Shown: positions 34,023 to 43,455 of the stretch, one piece after another
Layout of the letters: every line of letters starts with the position of its first letter
Position numbering within the stretch: the stretch's first letter is position 1
From: JALYNX01 sp963780755
GTDB lineage: Bacteria > Actinomycetota > Acidimicrobiia > Spongiisociales > ZC4RG35
NCBI GenBank assembly: GCA_963780755.1
Contig: CAWACX010000001.1
Span: 310,001 to 374,000, forward strand
Reading direction: 5' to 3'
Length of the DNA: 64,000 nt
Made by a program: the position numbers and the translations under genes
Notes under the pieces: model-generated
What the model saw: the letters and a program-made list of their open reading frames with translations, nothing else
Database searches by the model: none
Told to the model about the DNA's origin: nothing

Positions 34023-35209
34023 GCGTCCTGGCCGTGGTCGTGGCCCTGGCGTGCTTGACGTTGGCCACCTGGCTCCGTGCCGCAGGGACAGCGATCACCC
34101 GGATTCCCAGGGCCGACGCGTTGCGAGATGCCTCCGAGCACGTGGCGGGGGCGGACACGGTGTCTGATCTCCTCGAGGAGCGGGAGGTGATCAACCCCGC
34201 GGTGAGCGTGGTCGCGGTCGCCTTGCTGGTGACTTCAGCCGTGTTGGCCACCGCGGTCTTGGTCTCGGGTGACAGCCTCGCCGGCGACCTTGCAGTCGGC
34301 CTTGCCATCGGATTCGGCGTGTTCCTCGTCGGAGACTTGATCCCCCGCCAGGTCGGGCGGCACCGCACGGAAATCGCCTATCGGTCTGCAGCCTTGCTCC
34401 GGGTGGCGATCCGGCTTGGGGGCTGGGCCAACGATCTGTTGCCCGAGCCGGAGCCTGCAGAGCCTCCGCCCCCGACCAACGGGGTCGAGCAGGAGCAGGC
34501 CGAGGAGCAGGAACGAGAGCTGATCGACTCGGTCCTCGAGTTCGGTGAGACCCTGGTCCGTGAGGTGATGACCCCCCGGCCGGACATGGTGACTGCCCCA
34601 CTCGAGTCCAGCCTCGACCAGCTGATCGAAATCGCATCGAGCGAGGGCTACTCGAGAGTGCCGATCACCGATGACGGAGAGGTGGTGGGGGTCGTCATCG
34701 TCAAGGACTTGCTGCCGATCCTGAGCAACGGGCAGCGGGGGGCAAGCCTTGCCGACGTGATGCGCCCAGCCGAGTTCGTGCCCGAGACCAAGCTCGCCTC
34801 GGCACTGCTTGCCGAGATGCAGGCACGACGGGTCCATCAGGCGATGGTGGTGGATGAGTACGGGGACGTCGTGGGTCTGGTGACCATCGAAGACTTGATC
34901 GAGGAGCTGGTTGGCGAGATCAGCGACGAGACCGACGACGAGGAGGACTTCATCGAGCCTATTTCCGACGGTCTGTGGGAAGTCGATGCCAGGGTCTCGG
35001 TCGAGGACCTCGCCGATTCGATCGGGGTCGACCTTCCTGAGGCCGAATCGGACACAGTCGGTGGTCTGGTCCTGGATATCGCAGAGCGGATTCCGACCGA
35101 GGGGGAGGAGTTCGAGTTCGGAGATCTCAGGTTCCAGGTGATCCGGATGCAGGGGCGGCGGGTCTCGAAGGTCAGGGTGTCGGTGTCCAGCGCCATCGAT
35201 TCTCGATGA
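34019..35209 (+). CDS. CBS-domain / CorC-HlyC-type membrane protein
   Basis: A 396-residue protein. An N-terminal membrane part has about three segments, with GFGVFLVGDLIPRQVG as in CNNM/DUF21 proteins, though the DUF21 region is short. Two CBS domains follow (VREVMTPRPDMVTAPLESSL; YSRVPITDDGEVVGVVIVKD; MVVDEYGDVVGLVTIEDLIE). The C-terminal transporter-associated CorC/HlyC domain ends with ISDGLWEVDARVSVEDLADS. Such proteins are linked to magnesium or cobalt efflux. It lies between ybeY and era, its usual place. Confidence 0.9.
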   Translation: MSVLAVVVALACLTLATWLRAAGTAITRIPRADALRDASEHVAGADTVSDLLEEREVINPAVSVVAVALLVTSAVLATAVLVSGDSLAGDLAVGLAIGFGVFLVGDLIPRQVGRHRTEIAYRSAALLRVAIRLGGWANDLLPEPEPAEPPPPTNGVEQEQAEEQERELIDSVLEFGETLVREVMTPRPDMVTAPLESSLDQLIEIASSEGYSRVPITDDGEVVGVVIVKDLLPILSNGQRGASLADVMRPAEFVPETKLASALLAEMQARRVHQAMVVDEYGDVVGLVTIEDLIEELVGEISDETDDEEDFIEPISDGLWEVDARVSVEDLADSIGVDLPEAESDTVGGLVLDIAERIPTEGEEFEFGDLRFQVIRMQGRRVSKVRVSVSSAIDSR

Positions 35210-36102
35210 AGTCCGGCTTCGTCCCCATCGTCGGGCGCCCCAATGTCGGCAAGTCGACCCTGGTCAATCGACTGGTCGGCACCAAGGTCACCATCACCTC
35301 CTCCCGTCCGCAGACCACTCGTAATGTCATCCGAGGGGTGGTCACCGGGCCCGATCCGCAGGCGCCCGAATACCAGGCGGTCCTGCTGGACACACCTGGC
35401 CTGCACAAGCCGAAGACCGACCTTGGAGGCAGGCTCAACTCCCTGGTTTACGGGACCTTGCGTGACGCCGACCTCGTTGCCTTCATGATCGATGCCACGA
35501 TGCCGATCGGCCCGGGGGACCGGCTGATCGCGGAGCGGCTGACGGCGGCCGAAGCTGCCGTCGTAGTCGTGGTCAACAAAGTCGACGCGGCGAGTCGTGG
35601 CGAGACGGTCGAGCAGCTTGCCGGGGCCGGGGAGTGGGACTTCTCCTCGTATGTCCCGGTGTCCGCTGTCGATGGCTCGGGCGTAGATGAGCTCCTCGAC
35701 GTCATCGTTGCGGGACTCCCGGAAGGGCCGCTCTACTACCCGGCGGGGATGACGACCGATCAGCCGGAGAGTCTGGTGATCGGGGAGTTGGTGCGGGAGA
35801 AGTTCCTGGAGAGACTCCGCGACGAGTTGCCCCACTCGCTGCTGGTGCAAGTGGAGGACCTGGAGCAGCGTGAAGACGGGCTGATCGACATCGCTGCGAA
35901 CGTGATCGTCGAGCGCAAGAGCCAGAAGGGGATCGTCATCGGGAAGGGTGGGTCATTGCTCAAGCTCGCCGGGACCGAGGCGCGTGCCGACCTGGAGCGT
36001 CTCCTCGGCAACCGGGTCAATCTGTCGCTCCACGTGACGGTGGAACGTGACTGGCAGAGGAGCCCTCAGCTTCTGGACCGGTTCGGCTTCACCCCGGTCT
36101 GA
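35206..36102 (+). CDS. era: GTPase Era
   Basis: A 298-residue GTPase. G1 is VGRPNVGKSTLVNRLVG, G3 is LLDTPGLHKPK, G4 is NKVD, and the C-terminal KH domain has KGIVIGKGGSLLKLAGTEAR. It binds 16S rRNA 3' ends during 30S assembly. Start overlaps the CBS gene by 4 nt (ATGA). The stop is followed by a convergent gene on the minus strand, so the operon probably pauses here. Confidence 0.97.
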   Translation: MKSGFVPIVGRPNVGKSTLVNRLVGTKVTITSSRPQTTRNVIRGVVTGPDPQAPEYQAVLLDTPGLHKPKTDLGGRLNSLVYGTLRDADLVAFMIDATMPIGPGDRLIAERLTAAEAAVVVVVNKVDAASRGETVEQLAGAGEWDFSSYVPVSAVDGSGVDELLDVIVAGLPEGPLYYPAGMTTDQPESLVIGELVREKFLERLRDELPHSLLVQVEDLEQREDGLIDIAANVIVERKSQKGIVIGKGGSLLKLAGTEARADLERLLGNRVNLSLHVTVERDWQRSPQLLDRFGFTPV

Positions 36103-36120
36103 AGCTTCTTCCCAAGGGGC

Positions 36121-36399
36121 CTAAACCAAATTGCTGCTCCGGGCCGCCAGCTCGAAGTCCTTCGAGGTGAGACCGCCTTCGGAGTGAGTGGACAGTGTCA
36201 GGGTCACCTTGTTCCAGCGGATGTCGATATCAGGGTGATGGTTGGCCTTCTCGGCGTAGACCGCCACCTCGGCGACGAACCCGATCGAACCGACGAAGTC
36301 CTCGAACTCGAAAGTGCGGGTGATCTCGTCGCCGGCCAGCCGCCATTCCGGATTGGCTTCGAGAAACTCCTGTATTTCCTGTTCCGATGCAAGCGCCAT
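36121..36399 (-). CDS. phhB: Pterin-4a-carbinolamine dehydratase-like protein
   Basis: A 92-residue protein with the family core EKANHHPDIDIRWNKVTLTL followed by STHSEGGLT. The two histidines and the later H are the expected active-site residues. It either recycles tetrahydrobiopterin or acts in a minor bacterial pathway, and no phenylalanine hydroxylase gene is in the window. It is isolated on the minus strand between era and recO, divergent from recO. Confidence 0.9.
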   Translation of the reverse strand: MALASEQEIQEFLEANPEWRLAGDEITRTFEFEDFVGSIGFVAEVAVYAEKANHHPDIDIRWNKVTLTLSTHSEGGLTSKDFELAARSSNLV

Positions 36400-36452
36400 G
36401 TCGACGAGGGTATACCCGGAACCTGGCCTGCTGTACCTACCCTGAGCGCCCC

Positions 36453-37169
36453 ATGGCTATCCGACACGACCAGGGCATAGTCCTCCGCTCCTACCCATTT
36501 GGCGATGCCGACCGGGTGGTGGTCCTGCTCAGCCCGAACCAGGGCAAGATCCGCACGGTTGCCAAGGGGATCCGAAAGACCAAGAGCCGGTTCGGGGGTC
36601 GTTTGGAGCCGTTCACCCATGTCGACCTGGTGCTCTACGAGGGTCGCAACCTCGACACCATCACCCAGGTTTCGGTCCTCGAGCCCTTTCCCCGCCTCAA
36701 AGCCGACCTCGACGCCGTGGTGGCGGCGGGCACCATGGTGGAAGCCGCCGACGCAGTTGCCCAGGAAGACGAGTCCTCGACGCGACTGTTCCTTCTCCTT
36801 CACAGAGGGCTGCGCGCACTGGAGGCGGGGCATCGCGGCCCGGACCTGATCACGAGCTACCTCCTGAAGCTGGCTGACGTGGTCGGCGTCGCCCCTGCGC
36901 TGTCACGGTGCGCCTCGTGTGGCAAGGGCCAGCAGTTGAACCGCTTCTCATTCGGGGGTGGGGGCGTGGTCTGTGACGTTTGCCGCACCGAGGGCGCGGT
37001 CCGGCTTCGTCAGGGGGTGACCGGTTACCTCGAAGCCCTGGCCGGCGCCGAGTTGGGGAGCCTGCCTGACACCGACCTGGCGCTCTCCGGCGAGGCGATG
37101 GGGATCGCCCGCCGGTTCGTCGAATACCACCTCGATCGCAAGCTTGTCTCGTTGGCGGTGATGGAGTGA
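36453..37169 (+). CDS. recO: DNA repair protein RecO
   Basis: A 238-residue protein. The N-terminal OB fold begins MAIRHDQGIVLRSYPFGDAD. Zinc ligands C-x2-C and C-x2-C appear as CASCGKG and CDVCRTEG near residues 152 and 175, typical of RecO outside the gamma-proteobacteria. It assists RecA loading with RecFR. The ATG at 36453 fits the family; the open frame upstream is noise. uppS overlaps the stop (GTGA). Confidence 0.93.
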   Translation: MAIRHDQGIVLRSYPFGDADRVVVLLSPNQGKIRTVAKGIRKTKSRFGGRLEPFTHVDLVLYEGRNLDTITQVSVLEPFPRLKADLDAVVAAGTMVEAADAVAQEDESSTRLFLLLHRGLRALEAGHRGPDLITSYLLKLADVVGVAPALSRCASCGKGQQLNRFSFGGGGVVCDVCRTEGAVRLRQGVTGYLEALAGAELGSLPDTDLALSGEAMGIARRFVEYHLDRKLVSLAVME

Positions 37170-37918
37170 CGCTCGACCTGTCGGCCATCGATCTCGATCG
37201 GGTGCCTCGCCACGTCGGCCTGATCCTCGACGGCAACGGGCGCTGGGCCAACGCCCGCGGGTTGCCGCGGACGGCCGGGCACCTTGCCGGCGAGGCTGCC
37301 CTCTTCGACACCGTCGAAGGCGCTCTCGAGATCGGCATCGAGTGGGTCACCGCCTTCACCTTCTCCACCGAGAACTGGTCCCGGTCAGATGAAGAGGTCG
37401 AGTTCCTGATGTGGTTCAACGAGGACCTGCTGTTGAGGCGCCGCGACGACCTCGATGCCCAGGGCGTGCGCATGCGGTTCGCCGGAGACATGGACGACCC
37501 CCGCATCCCCGATCGGAACCGCAAGCACATGGCCGAGGCGTCAGAGATGACCTCGGGGAACACCCGGCTCCAACTGGTCTTTGCGTTCAACTACGGGAGT
37601 CGGAGGGAAATCGTGGACGCGGTGCGCACTGTGGCGTCGGCGGTCGCGTCCGGTGACCTCGATGCCGATGAAATCGATGAGACGACGGTCTCGGCCGCGC
37701 TCTACATCCCCGAAATGCCCCCGGTCGACCTGGTGATCCGCTCCTCGGGGGAACACCGCCTCTCCAACTTCTTGCTCTGGCAGGCGGCGTACGCCGAGTT
37801 CTACTTCCCGGGGATCCTGTGGCCCGACTTCAACCAGGAGGCGCTGGTCGACGCGGTTGTCGAGTATCAGGCCCGGGAGCGACGTTTCGGCGCCGCCGAC
37901 GACAAGGCGCCAGGTTGA
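37166..37918 (+). CDS. uppS: Undecaprenyl (polyprenyl) diphosphate synthase
   Basis: A 250-residue cis-prenyltransferase. The substrate motif is LILDGNGRWANARGL with the catalytic Asp, FTFSTENWSRS follows, and R-S-S-G-E-H-R-L-S-N-F-L-L-W-Q closes the site. It makes the polyprenyl carrier for cell-wall precursors. GTG start coupled to recO. glyS follows after 37 nt. Product chain length cannot be read. Confidence 0.94.
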   Translation: MTLDLSAIDLDRVPRHVGLILDGNGRWANARGLPRTAGHLAGEAALFDTVEGALEIGIEWVTAFTFSTENWSRSDEEVEFLMWFNEDLLLRRRDDLDAQGVRMRFAGDMDDPRIPDRNRKHMAEASEMTSGNTRLQLVFAFNYGSRREIVDAVRTVASAVASGDLDADEIDETTVSAALYIPEMPPVDLVIRSSGEHRLSNFLLWQAAYAEFYFPGILWPDFNQEALVDAVVEYQARERRFGAADDKAPG

Positions 37919-37955
37919 CTTGCTCTCGGCCCTCGGGCACCGTTCCCGCTCACTC

Positions 37956-39263
37956 ATGACCGAAGTCACCCTCGACACCATTTCCAATCTCGCCAAGAAA
38001 CGTGGCTTCGTCTTTCAGGCGTCTGAGATCTATGGCGGGCTCCGTTCCTCGTACGACTACGGGCCCCTCGGTGTGGAGCTACTGCGCAACGTCAAAGAGG
38101 CCTGGTGGCGGGCCATGGTCCAGGAGCGGGATGACATAGTCGGCCTCGACTCGGCGATCCTCCAGGCCCGCCAAGTGTGGCAGGCGTCCGGTCATGAGGA
38201 AGTTTTCACCGATCCTCTGGTCGAGTGTCGAAACTGCAACAGCAGGCACCGCCTGGACAAGCTCGAGGACCCCGACACATGCCCCAGTTGCGGCATGAAG
38301 GGCACCCTGACCGATCCCCGCGCCTTCAACCTCATGTTCCGCACTCACATGGGCCCGGTCGACTCCGATGAGAACCTGGTTTATCTCCGTCCGGAGACGG
38401 CGCAGGGGATCTTCATCAACTTCGAGAACGTGCGCCGAACTCTCCGCCTCAAGCTCCCGTTTGGCATCGCCCAGGTCGGGAAGTCGTTCCGCAACGAGAT
38501 CACACCGGGGCAGTTCGTGTTCCGGACCCGTGAGTTCGAGCAGATGGAGATGGAGTATTTCTGCCGTCCCGAGGAGAGCCCGAAGTGGTTCCAGTACTGG
38601 CAGGAGGAGAGAATGCGCTGGTATCTCGACCTCGGGATGACCGAGGAGCGGCTCCGGATCCGACCCCATGACGATGACGAGCTCAGCCACTACTCATCGG
38701 GCACGGTCGATGTGGAATACCTCTTCCCCTGGGGTTGGGACGAGTTGGAGGGGATCGCCAACCGCACCGATTTCGACCTCCGCCAACACGCCGAGAGCTC
38801 GGGCGAGGACCTCACCTACTTCGATCAGGACTCGAATGAGCGGTTCTTCCCCCATGTCGTCGAGCCTGCGGCCGGCGCCACTCGCACCACCTTCGCATTC
38901 CTCATCGATGCCTATTCCGAGGAGAAGGTGAAGGACGAGACGCGGGTCGTGCTCCGGCTCGACCCCCGGCTGGCGCCTTACAAGGTGGCGGTGCTCCCGC
39001 TTTCCAAGAAGCCTGAGCTGATCGAGCCTGCAGAGAGGATCGCTGCCGAGCTCCGCCGGCGTTGGATGGTCGAAGTCGACACCACCCAGTCCATCGGCCG
39101 CCGTTACCGCCGCCAGGATGAGATCGGTACCCCGTGTGCGGTCACCATCGACTTCGACAGCCTCGAGGATCAGGCCGTCACCGTCCGCGACCGGGACACC
39201 ATGGCCCAGGACCGGGTCCCGATGTCCGGTTTGGTCGACTACCTGGCGACCAGGCTGGGTTGA
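37956..39263 (+). CDS. glyS: Glycyl-tRNA synthetase (homodimeric class II type)
   Basis: A 435-residue class II synthetase of the alpha2 type common in Actinobacteria and Archaea. Motif 1 region is SEIYGGLRSSYDYGPLGVEL, the zinc-like pairs are CRNCNSRH and CPSCG, motif 2 is FRNEITPGQFVFRTREFEQM, and motif 3 is in RTTFAFLIDAYSEE near the expected position, with an anticodon-binding domain at the end. It charges tRNA-Gly. The ATG 37956 matches the family start. Confidence 0.95.
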   Translation: MTEVTLDTISNLAKKRGFVFQASEIYGGLRSSYDYGPLGVELLRNVKEAWWRAMVQERDDIVGLDSAILQARQVWQASGHEEVFTDPLVECRNCNSRHRLDKLEDPDTCPSCGMKGTLTDPRAFNLMFRTHMGPVDSDENLVYLRPETAQGIFINFENVRRTLRLKLPFGIAQVGKSFRNEITPGQFVFRTREFEQMEMEYFCRPEESPKWFQYWQEERMRWYLDLGMTEERLRIRPHDDDELSHYSSGTVDVEYLFPWGWDELEGIANRTDFDLRQHAESSGEDLTYFDQDSNERFFPHVVEPAAGATRTTFAFLIDAYSEEKVKDETRVVLRLDPRLAPYKVAVLPLSKKPELIEPAERIAAELRRRWMVEVDTTQSIGRRYRRQDEIGTPCAVTIDFDSLEDQAVTVRDRDTMAQDRVPMSGLVDYLATRLG

Positions 39264-39305
39264 GGTTTACCTCGGCTTGACCTCCGATCAGCACACTCCC
39301 ATGCA

Positions 39306-40049
39306 ATGAGACGTGCGATCGGCTGGATCCTGGGCGGGCTTCTCCTTGTCGGAGCGGGGCTCATCGCCTGGCTCTACTTTGCCGGCGGCTCAGGAGAGCC
39401 ATCGACCGAGCTGACCACGCCGACCCTGGCCCAGGAGTCGACCACTCCGCCTGCCGACGCCCCGGAGACCAGTGCCGGTGCACCCACCACGACAGCACCG
39501 GGGGAAGCGGTGGTGTTCGTCATCGACCCGTCGCAATCGGTGGCTGCCTTCGAGATCGACGAGGTGCTCCGTGGGGAGCCGACGCACGTGGTGGGCACCA
39601 CGTCGGAGCTCGCCGGCCAGCTGGAGATCGATCCATCCGACCTGGCCACAGCCAGGCTCTCTCAAATCGTCATCAATGCCCGGACCTTCGATACCGGCTC
39701 CGGGAACCGGGACCGGGCGATCCGGGGGCCGGTGATCCTCAATTCGGCGTCCGACGAGTTCGAGTTCATCACTTTCGACGTCACTTCGGTCGACGGCCTG
39801 AGCGGCGAGGCCGCGGTTGGTGACACCCTGGAGTTCACGGTCACTGGTGACCTGACGATCAAGGCCACCACCAACCCGACCACATTCGATGTCACAGCAA
39901 CTCTCGTCGATGAGGGCACGCTGCAGGGCGTCGCCGAGACCACCGTCACCCGAACCGACTTCGACCTCGGTATCCCCAACGCGCCGGGCGTGGCGGATGT
40001 CACCGACGAAGTCGTGATTCGCCTCGAATTCGTCGCCACCGCTGCCTGA
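39306..40049 (+). CDS. Membrane-anchored YceI-like protein
   Basis: A 247-residue protein. Residues ~5-25 form a signal anchor (WILGGLLLVGAGLIAWLYFA), then a long P/T/S-rich spacer to about residue 68. The remaining ~180 residues are a YceI-type lipocalin-like barrel (FVIDPSQSVAAFEIDEVLRG, VINARTFDTGSGNRDRAI, LTIKATTNPTTFDVTATL). YceI proteins bind polyisoprenoid-like lipids. No catalytic claim is possible. Lies between glyS and dnaG. Confidence 0.85.
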   Translation: MRRAIGWILGGLLLVGAGLIAWLYFAGGSGEPSTELTTPTLAQESTTPPADAPETSAGAPTTTAPGEAVVFVIDPSQSVAAFEIDEVLRGEPTHVVGTTSELAGQLEIDPSDLATARLSQIVINARTFDTGSGNRDRAIRGPVILNSASDEFEFITFDVTSVDGLSGEAAVGDTLEFTVTGDLTIKATTNPTTFDVTATLVDEGTLQGVAETTVTRTDFDLGIPNAPGVADVTDEVVIRLEFVATAA

Positions 40050-40081
40050 AACCGCAGCCGGTCTCCTTATGATCGGCATGC

Positions 40082-41821
40082 ATGGCAGATCGTGCCGACA
40101 TCGACCGGGTCAGGGAGGCGACCGACCTCGTCGAGTTGATCTCTGAGGTCACCACCGTGAAGCGCTCCGGGCGCTCATTCATGGCGGTCTGCCCCTTCCA
40201 CCAGGAGAAATCGGCGTCGATGTCGGTGGACCGTGCTCGGGGCCTGTATCACTGCTTCGGATGCGGGAAGGGCGGCGACGTCTTCAGCTTCGTCCAGGAG
40301 ACCCAGGCGGTGGAGTTTGGTGACGCCCTCGAGTTATTGGCCCGCAAGGCCGGGGTCACCCTTACCCACGACGCGGCCGATGCAAGGGATCGGGGGAGGA
40401 GGGCCGCCGCAGTCGATGCCATCCGCCAGGCGATCGAGGTCTATCACCGCAGGCTGCGCTCGGCGGCGGAGGCGGGCCCGGCCCGCGCCTACCTGCGTGG
40501 CCGCGGCTACGACGCCGAGCTGATCGACGAATGGAAGCTTGGTTTCGCCGGGGTGGATTGGGACACTCTGACCAAGGAGTTGAAGTCGGCGGGTGTCGAC
40601 GATCGGGTCCTGATCGACGCCGGGCTCTCTCGAAGGGGGCGCCAGGGCGTATTCGACGTGTTCCGGGGCAGGCTCATGTTCCCGATTCACGACTTGCGGG
40701 GCGATGCCGTGGGCTTCGGGGCGCGCAAGGTCGAGGAAATCGATCGGCGGGCGACGAACAACCCGGATGCCAAGTACGTGAATTCGGCGGACTCGGTCGT
40801 CTATCACAAGAGCACCCTTCTCTACGGGCTGGACCGGGCCCGAAAGCTGATCTCCGAGGACGCTCCGGCGGTAATCGTCGAGGGCTACACCGATGTGATC
40901 GCGATGCACCAGGCGGGGATCGCCACCGCCATCGCCACCTGCGGCACTGCTCTCGGGGATGGGCATTTCGATCTGCTCCGTCGCTTCTCGGATCGAGTGG
41001 TGCTGGCCTTCGATGCCGACGAAGCCGGCTCCAAGGCCGCCTTGCGGGGCGACGAGTTGGAGTCTCCGTTCCGGCTGGACCTCGACCTCCGGGTGGCGAC
41101 GATGCCCGATGGGCTCGACCCCGCCGACCTGGTCCAACAGGGTCGGGGCGAGGAGTTGGCGATGGCAGTGAAGGAGGCGAGGCCGCTGCTGGAGCATCGC
41201 ATCGAGCACGAGATCGCAAAGCACGACCTCAGCGGCCCGGAAGGTCGGGCTCGGGCACTTCACGCGGCTTCGACTCAGTTGCGAAAGGTCGGGGACACCA
41301 TCGCCCGCCGCGAGTACGGCCGGTTCGTGGCGCGCCGCATCGGCGTCGACCTGGAGACGGTTGAGTCGGCGGTCGCCGGCGACAAGCCGGTCCAGCCCCG
41401 CTCCGGCGCCTCGACCGAGCGCCCCTTCGACCGGATCGATGTCGAGTTGCTCCGCCTCATCCTCGCCAACGAAGGCGGTCTTGGAGATGTGAGCACGGTG
41501 GACTTCACGGATGACCGCCTTCGCACTGCCTTCGCCGCGATCGCGCCCCAGGTGGAGGTGACGCCATCGGGGACGCCAATCGACATCTCGAGCGTCGAGC
41601 CGCTGCTCCAGGGGATGCTGCTCTCTTTGGCATTGGACGATCGCCCACTGGCTTCGGTCGAAGAAATCGCGGGCCGGATCCGGGAGCGCCGCATCGACAG
41701 CCAGATGGCCGAGGTGCAGGCCGCGATGGCCCGGGAGACGCCCGGAAGTGAATCCCATTCCGACTACTTCCAACGCTTGATAGCTTTACAGCGGGAGAAG
41801 CGGTCCCCACCGGAGCCGTGA
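40082..41821 (+). CDS. dnaG: DNA primase
   Basis: A 579-residue primase. The N-terminal zinc-binding domain is CPFHQEKSASMSV with YHCFGCGKGGDV (~residues 38-66). The Toprim domain has VIVEGYTDVIAMHQAG and VVLAFDADEAGSKAAL. The C-terminal helicase-interaction region is less clear. ATG start; rpoD starts within its stop (GTGA). The dnaG-rpoD pair is a classic macromolecular synthesis arrangement. Confidence 0.96.
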   Translation: MADRADIDRVREATDLVELISEVTTVKRSGRSFMAVCPFHQEKSASMSVDRARGLYHCFGCGKGGDVFSFVQETQAVEFGDALELLARKAGVTLTHDAADARDRGRRAAAVDAIRQAIEVYHRRLRSAAEAGPARAYLRGRGYDAELIDEWKLGFAGVDWDTLTKELKSAGVDDRVLIDAGLSRRGRQGVFDVFRGRLMFPIHDLRGDAVGFGARKVEEIDRRATNNPDAKYVNSADSVVYHKSTLLYGLDRARKLISEDAPAVIVEGYTDVIAMHQAGIATAIATCGTALGDGHFDLLRRFSDRVVLAFDADEAGSKAALRGDELESPFRLDLDLRVATMPDGLDPADLVQQGRGEELAMAVKEARPLLEHRIEHEIAKHDLSGPEGRARALHAASTQLRKVGDTIARREYGRFVARRIGVDLETVESAVAGDKPVQPRSGASTERPFDRIDVELLRLILANEGGLGDVSTVDFTDDRLRTAFAAIAPQVEVTPSGTPIDISSVEPLLQGMLLSLALDDRPLASVEEIAGRIRERRIDSQMAEVQAAMARETPGSESHSDYFQRLIALQREKRSPPEP

Positions 41822-42946
41822 GCGAAGAGATCAACGTGGTCGTTGCCGCCCTGATCAAACGGGGCAAGCATCGTGGCTTCCTGACGATGGCCGAGGTCCA
41901 ACAGGAGTTGGAGGACGCCGAAGCGTCGGGCGAGGCCTTCGAGAAGGTCGCCGACGCCCTACACGCCCAGGGGATCAGGCTCACCGAGGAAGGTCCAGGG
42001 GTCACAGAGGAGTTCGCAGAGGTCGGCCAGATCTCAGTCTCCGACCCGGTTCGCCTCTATCTCAACGAGATCGGCCGTTACCCGCTGCTCACCGCCCAAC
42101 AGGAAGTCGAGCTGGCGATGCAGATGGAGGCCGGGCGCCGGGCGCAGTGTCGCCTCGACGAGGCCGACCTCACCGAGGAGGATCGCTCTTTCCTCGATCA
42201 TGAGTTGACGATGGGTGAGGCCGCCCACGACTCGTTGGTGCAGTCAAACCTCCGCCTGGTGGTCGCACTGGCCCGTCGCTACGTGGGGCGGGGCATGGCG
42301 CTTCTCGACCTGATCCAGGAGGGGAACGTCGGGCTGATGCGGGCCGTGGAACGCTTCGACTACAGGACGCGGCTTCAAGTTCTCCACCTATGCGACGTGG
42401 TGGATTCGCCAGGCGATATCGCGGGCCATTGCCGACCAGGGTCGGACTATTCGGATGCCGATCCATGTGCTCGACTCGGTGAACAAGCTGACCCGGGCGC
42501 AGCGGGAACTGACCCAGCAGATGGGTCGGGCACCGACCCTCGACGAGCTGGCGTTCGAGCTGGACATCGAGCCGAGCCGGGTGGCGGAGTTGCAGCGAAT
42601 CGCCCAGGACACGGTTTCCCTGGAGACGCCGGTGGGGGAGGACGACGATGGGACTTTGGCCGACCTGGTCGAGGATCACGACTCTGACCGGCCCGCCGAC
42701 GCCGCGACGTTCGCCTCGCTCCAGGACCAGCTGGCTGAGGCCCTCGAAGGACTGAACGAGAGGGAGCGTGAGGTGCTGATCATGCGCTTCGGTCTCGCCG
42801 ACGGGCGGATGCGGACCCTCGAGGAGGTGGGCTCGCATTTCAAGGTGACGCGGGAGCGGATCCGGCAGCTCGAGACCAAGGCGCTGGCCAAGCTGCGCCA
42901 CCCCGACAAGTCACACAAATTGGAGGGTTTTCTCGAGGGGTCCTGA
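41818..42946 (+). CDS. rpoD: Principal RNA polymerase sigma factor, frameshifted
   Basis: The reconstructed protein is about 375 residues. An N-terminal helical region is followed by region 1.2 (DPVRLYLNEIGRYPLLTAQQ), region 2 (NLRLVVALARRYVGRGMALL, DLIQEGNVGLMRAVERFDYR), then FKFSTYATWWIRQAISRAIA in the shifted frame, then region 3 (RAPTLDELAFELDIEPSRVA) and region 4 (LNEREREVLIMRFGLADGRM, VTRERIRQLETKALAKLRHP). The break is near 42366-42371, where one extra base in TACAGGACGCGG separates DYR from RGFKF. An essential gene cannot be dead, so this is most likely an assembly error. GTG start coupled to dnaG. Confidence 0.93.
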
Positions 42947-43008
42947 GCGGCAGCGACTCTCTATATGCTCGCCTCCGGGACCTGCTCGGTGAGAATGATC
43001 CGCGAACA

Positions 43009-43320
43009 ATGATGGAGCTACTGCCGCCTGACTTCGAAGCCCTGGCCTCCAAGAAAGACATTGGCCGCGTCGAGACGGGGATGGGCCGATTCGAGGAGCG
43101 AATGGATCGCCTGGACACTCGGATGGACCACTTGGAGGAGCGGATGGACCGCTTCGAGCAGAGGTTGGATCGGTTCGAAACGTCTATGGAGAGGTTCGAC
43201 GACCGCCTCCACGACTTCCATTCGGCTCTGCGAGAGCAAACCCGGATCTACATCTTGGCGTCGACGACTTCCGCCCTGACGGTGGGTGCAATGGCTTTCG
43301 CCGCCGCCAAACTGGTCTGA
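43009..43320 (+). CDS. Coiled-coil protein with C-terminal membrane anchor
   Basis: A 103-residue protein. Residues ~20-75 are a coiled coil in heptad register with repeats such as RMDRLDTRMDHLEERMDRFE, and residues ~83-103 (IYILASTTSALTVGAMAFAA) are a membrane segment. The frame continues in coding style upstream to CTG at 42943 (SLYARLRDLLGENDPRTMM), overlapping the rpoD stop, so the true start may be a rare CTG or another non-ATG codon. Such tail-anchored coils resemble DUF1640-like proteins. Function unknown. Confidence 0.6.
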   Translation: MMELLPPDFEALASKKDIGRVETGMGRFEERMDRLDTRMDHLEERMDRFEQRLDRFETSMERFDDRLHDFHSALREQTRIYILASTTSALTVGAMAFAAAKLV

Positions 43321-43380
43321 CCAGCCGAATCTGGCTACCCGGGGCGGCGTTGGTATCCTTCCCCTGCCAACCGGCACCCT

Positions 43381-43453
43381 TCCGCGGTAGCTCAATTGGT
43401 AGAGCAGTGGACTGTTAATCCATTGGTTGTAGGTTCGAGTCCTACCCGCGGAG
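43381..43453 (+). tRNA. tRNA-Asn (anticodon GTT)
   Basis: Acceptor TCCGCGG (43381-43387) pairs with CCGCGGA (43446-43452). The D arm is GCTC-AATTGGTA-GAGC, the anticodon stem-loop is ATGGA-like with loop CTGTTAA (GGA-CTGTTAA-TCC), and the T arm is GTAGG-TTCGAGT-CCTAC. Discriminator G. The terminal CCA is not encoded (GCCG follows). Downstream the 3' half is repeated at 45094-45140. A TATCCT -10-like box at 43354-43359 may belong to its promoter. Confidence 0.97.
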
Positions 43454-43455
43454 CC
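43409..43455 (+). repeat. Left attachment-site copy (within tRNA-Asn)
   Basis: Starts GGACTGTTAATCC and ends CCGCGGAGCC. It covers the tRNA from the anticodon stem to two bases past the discriminator. Confidence 0.75.

Noticed and set aside
42366..42371. Programmed frameshift in rpoD
   Set aside because: No slippery heptamer or downstream structure stands out, and six similar indels elsewhere make an assembly error more likely.
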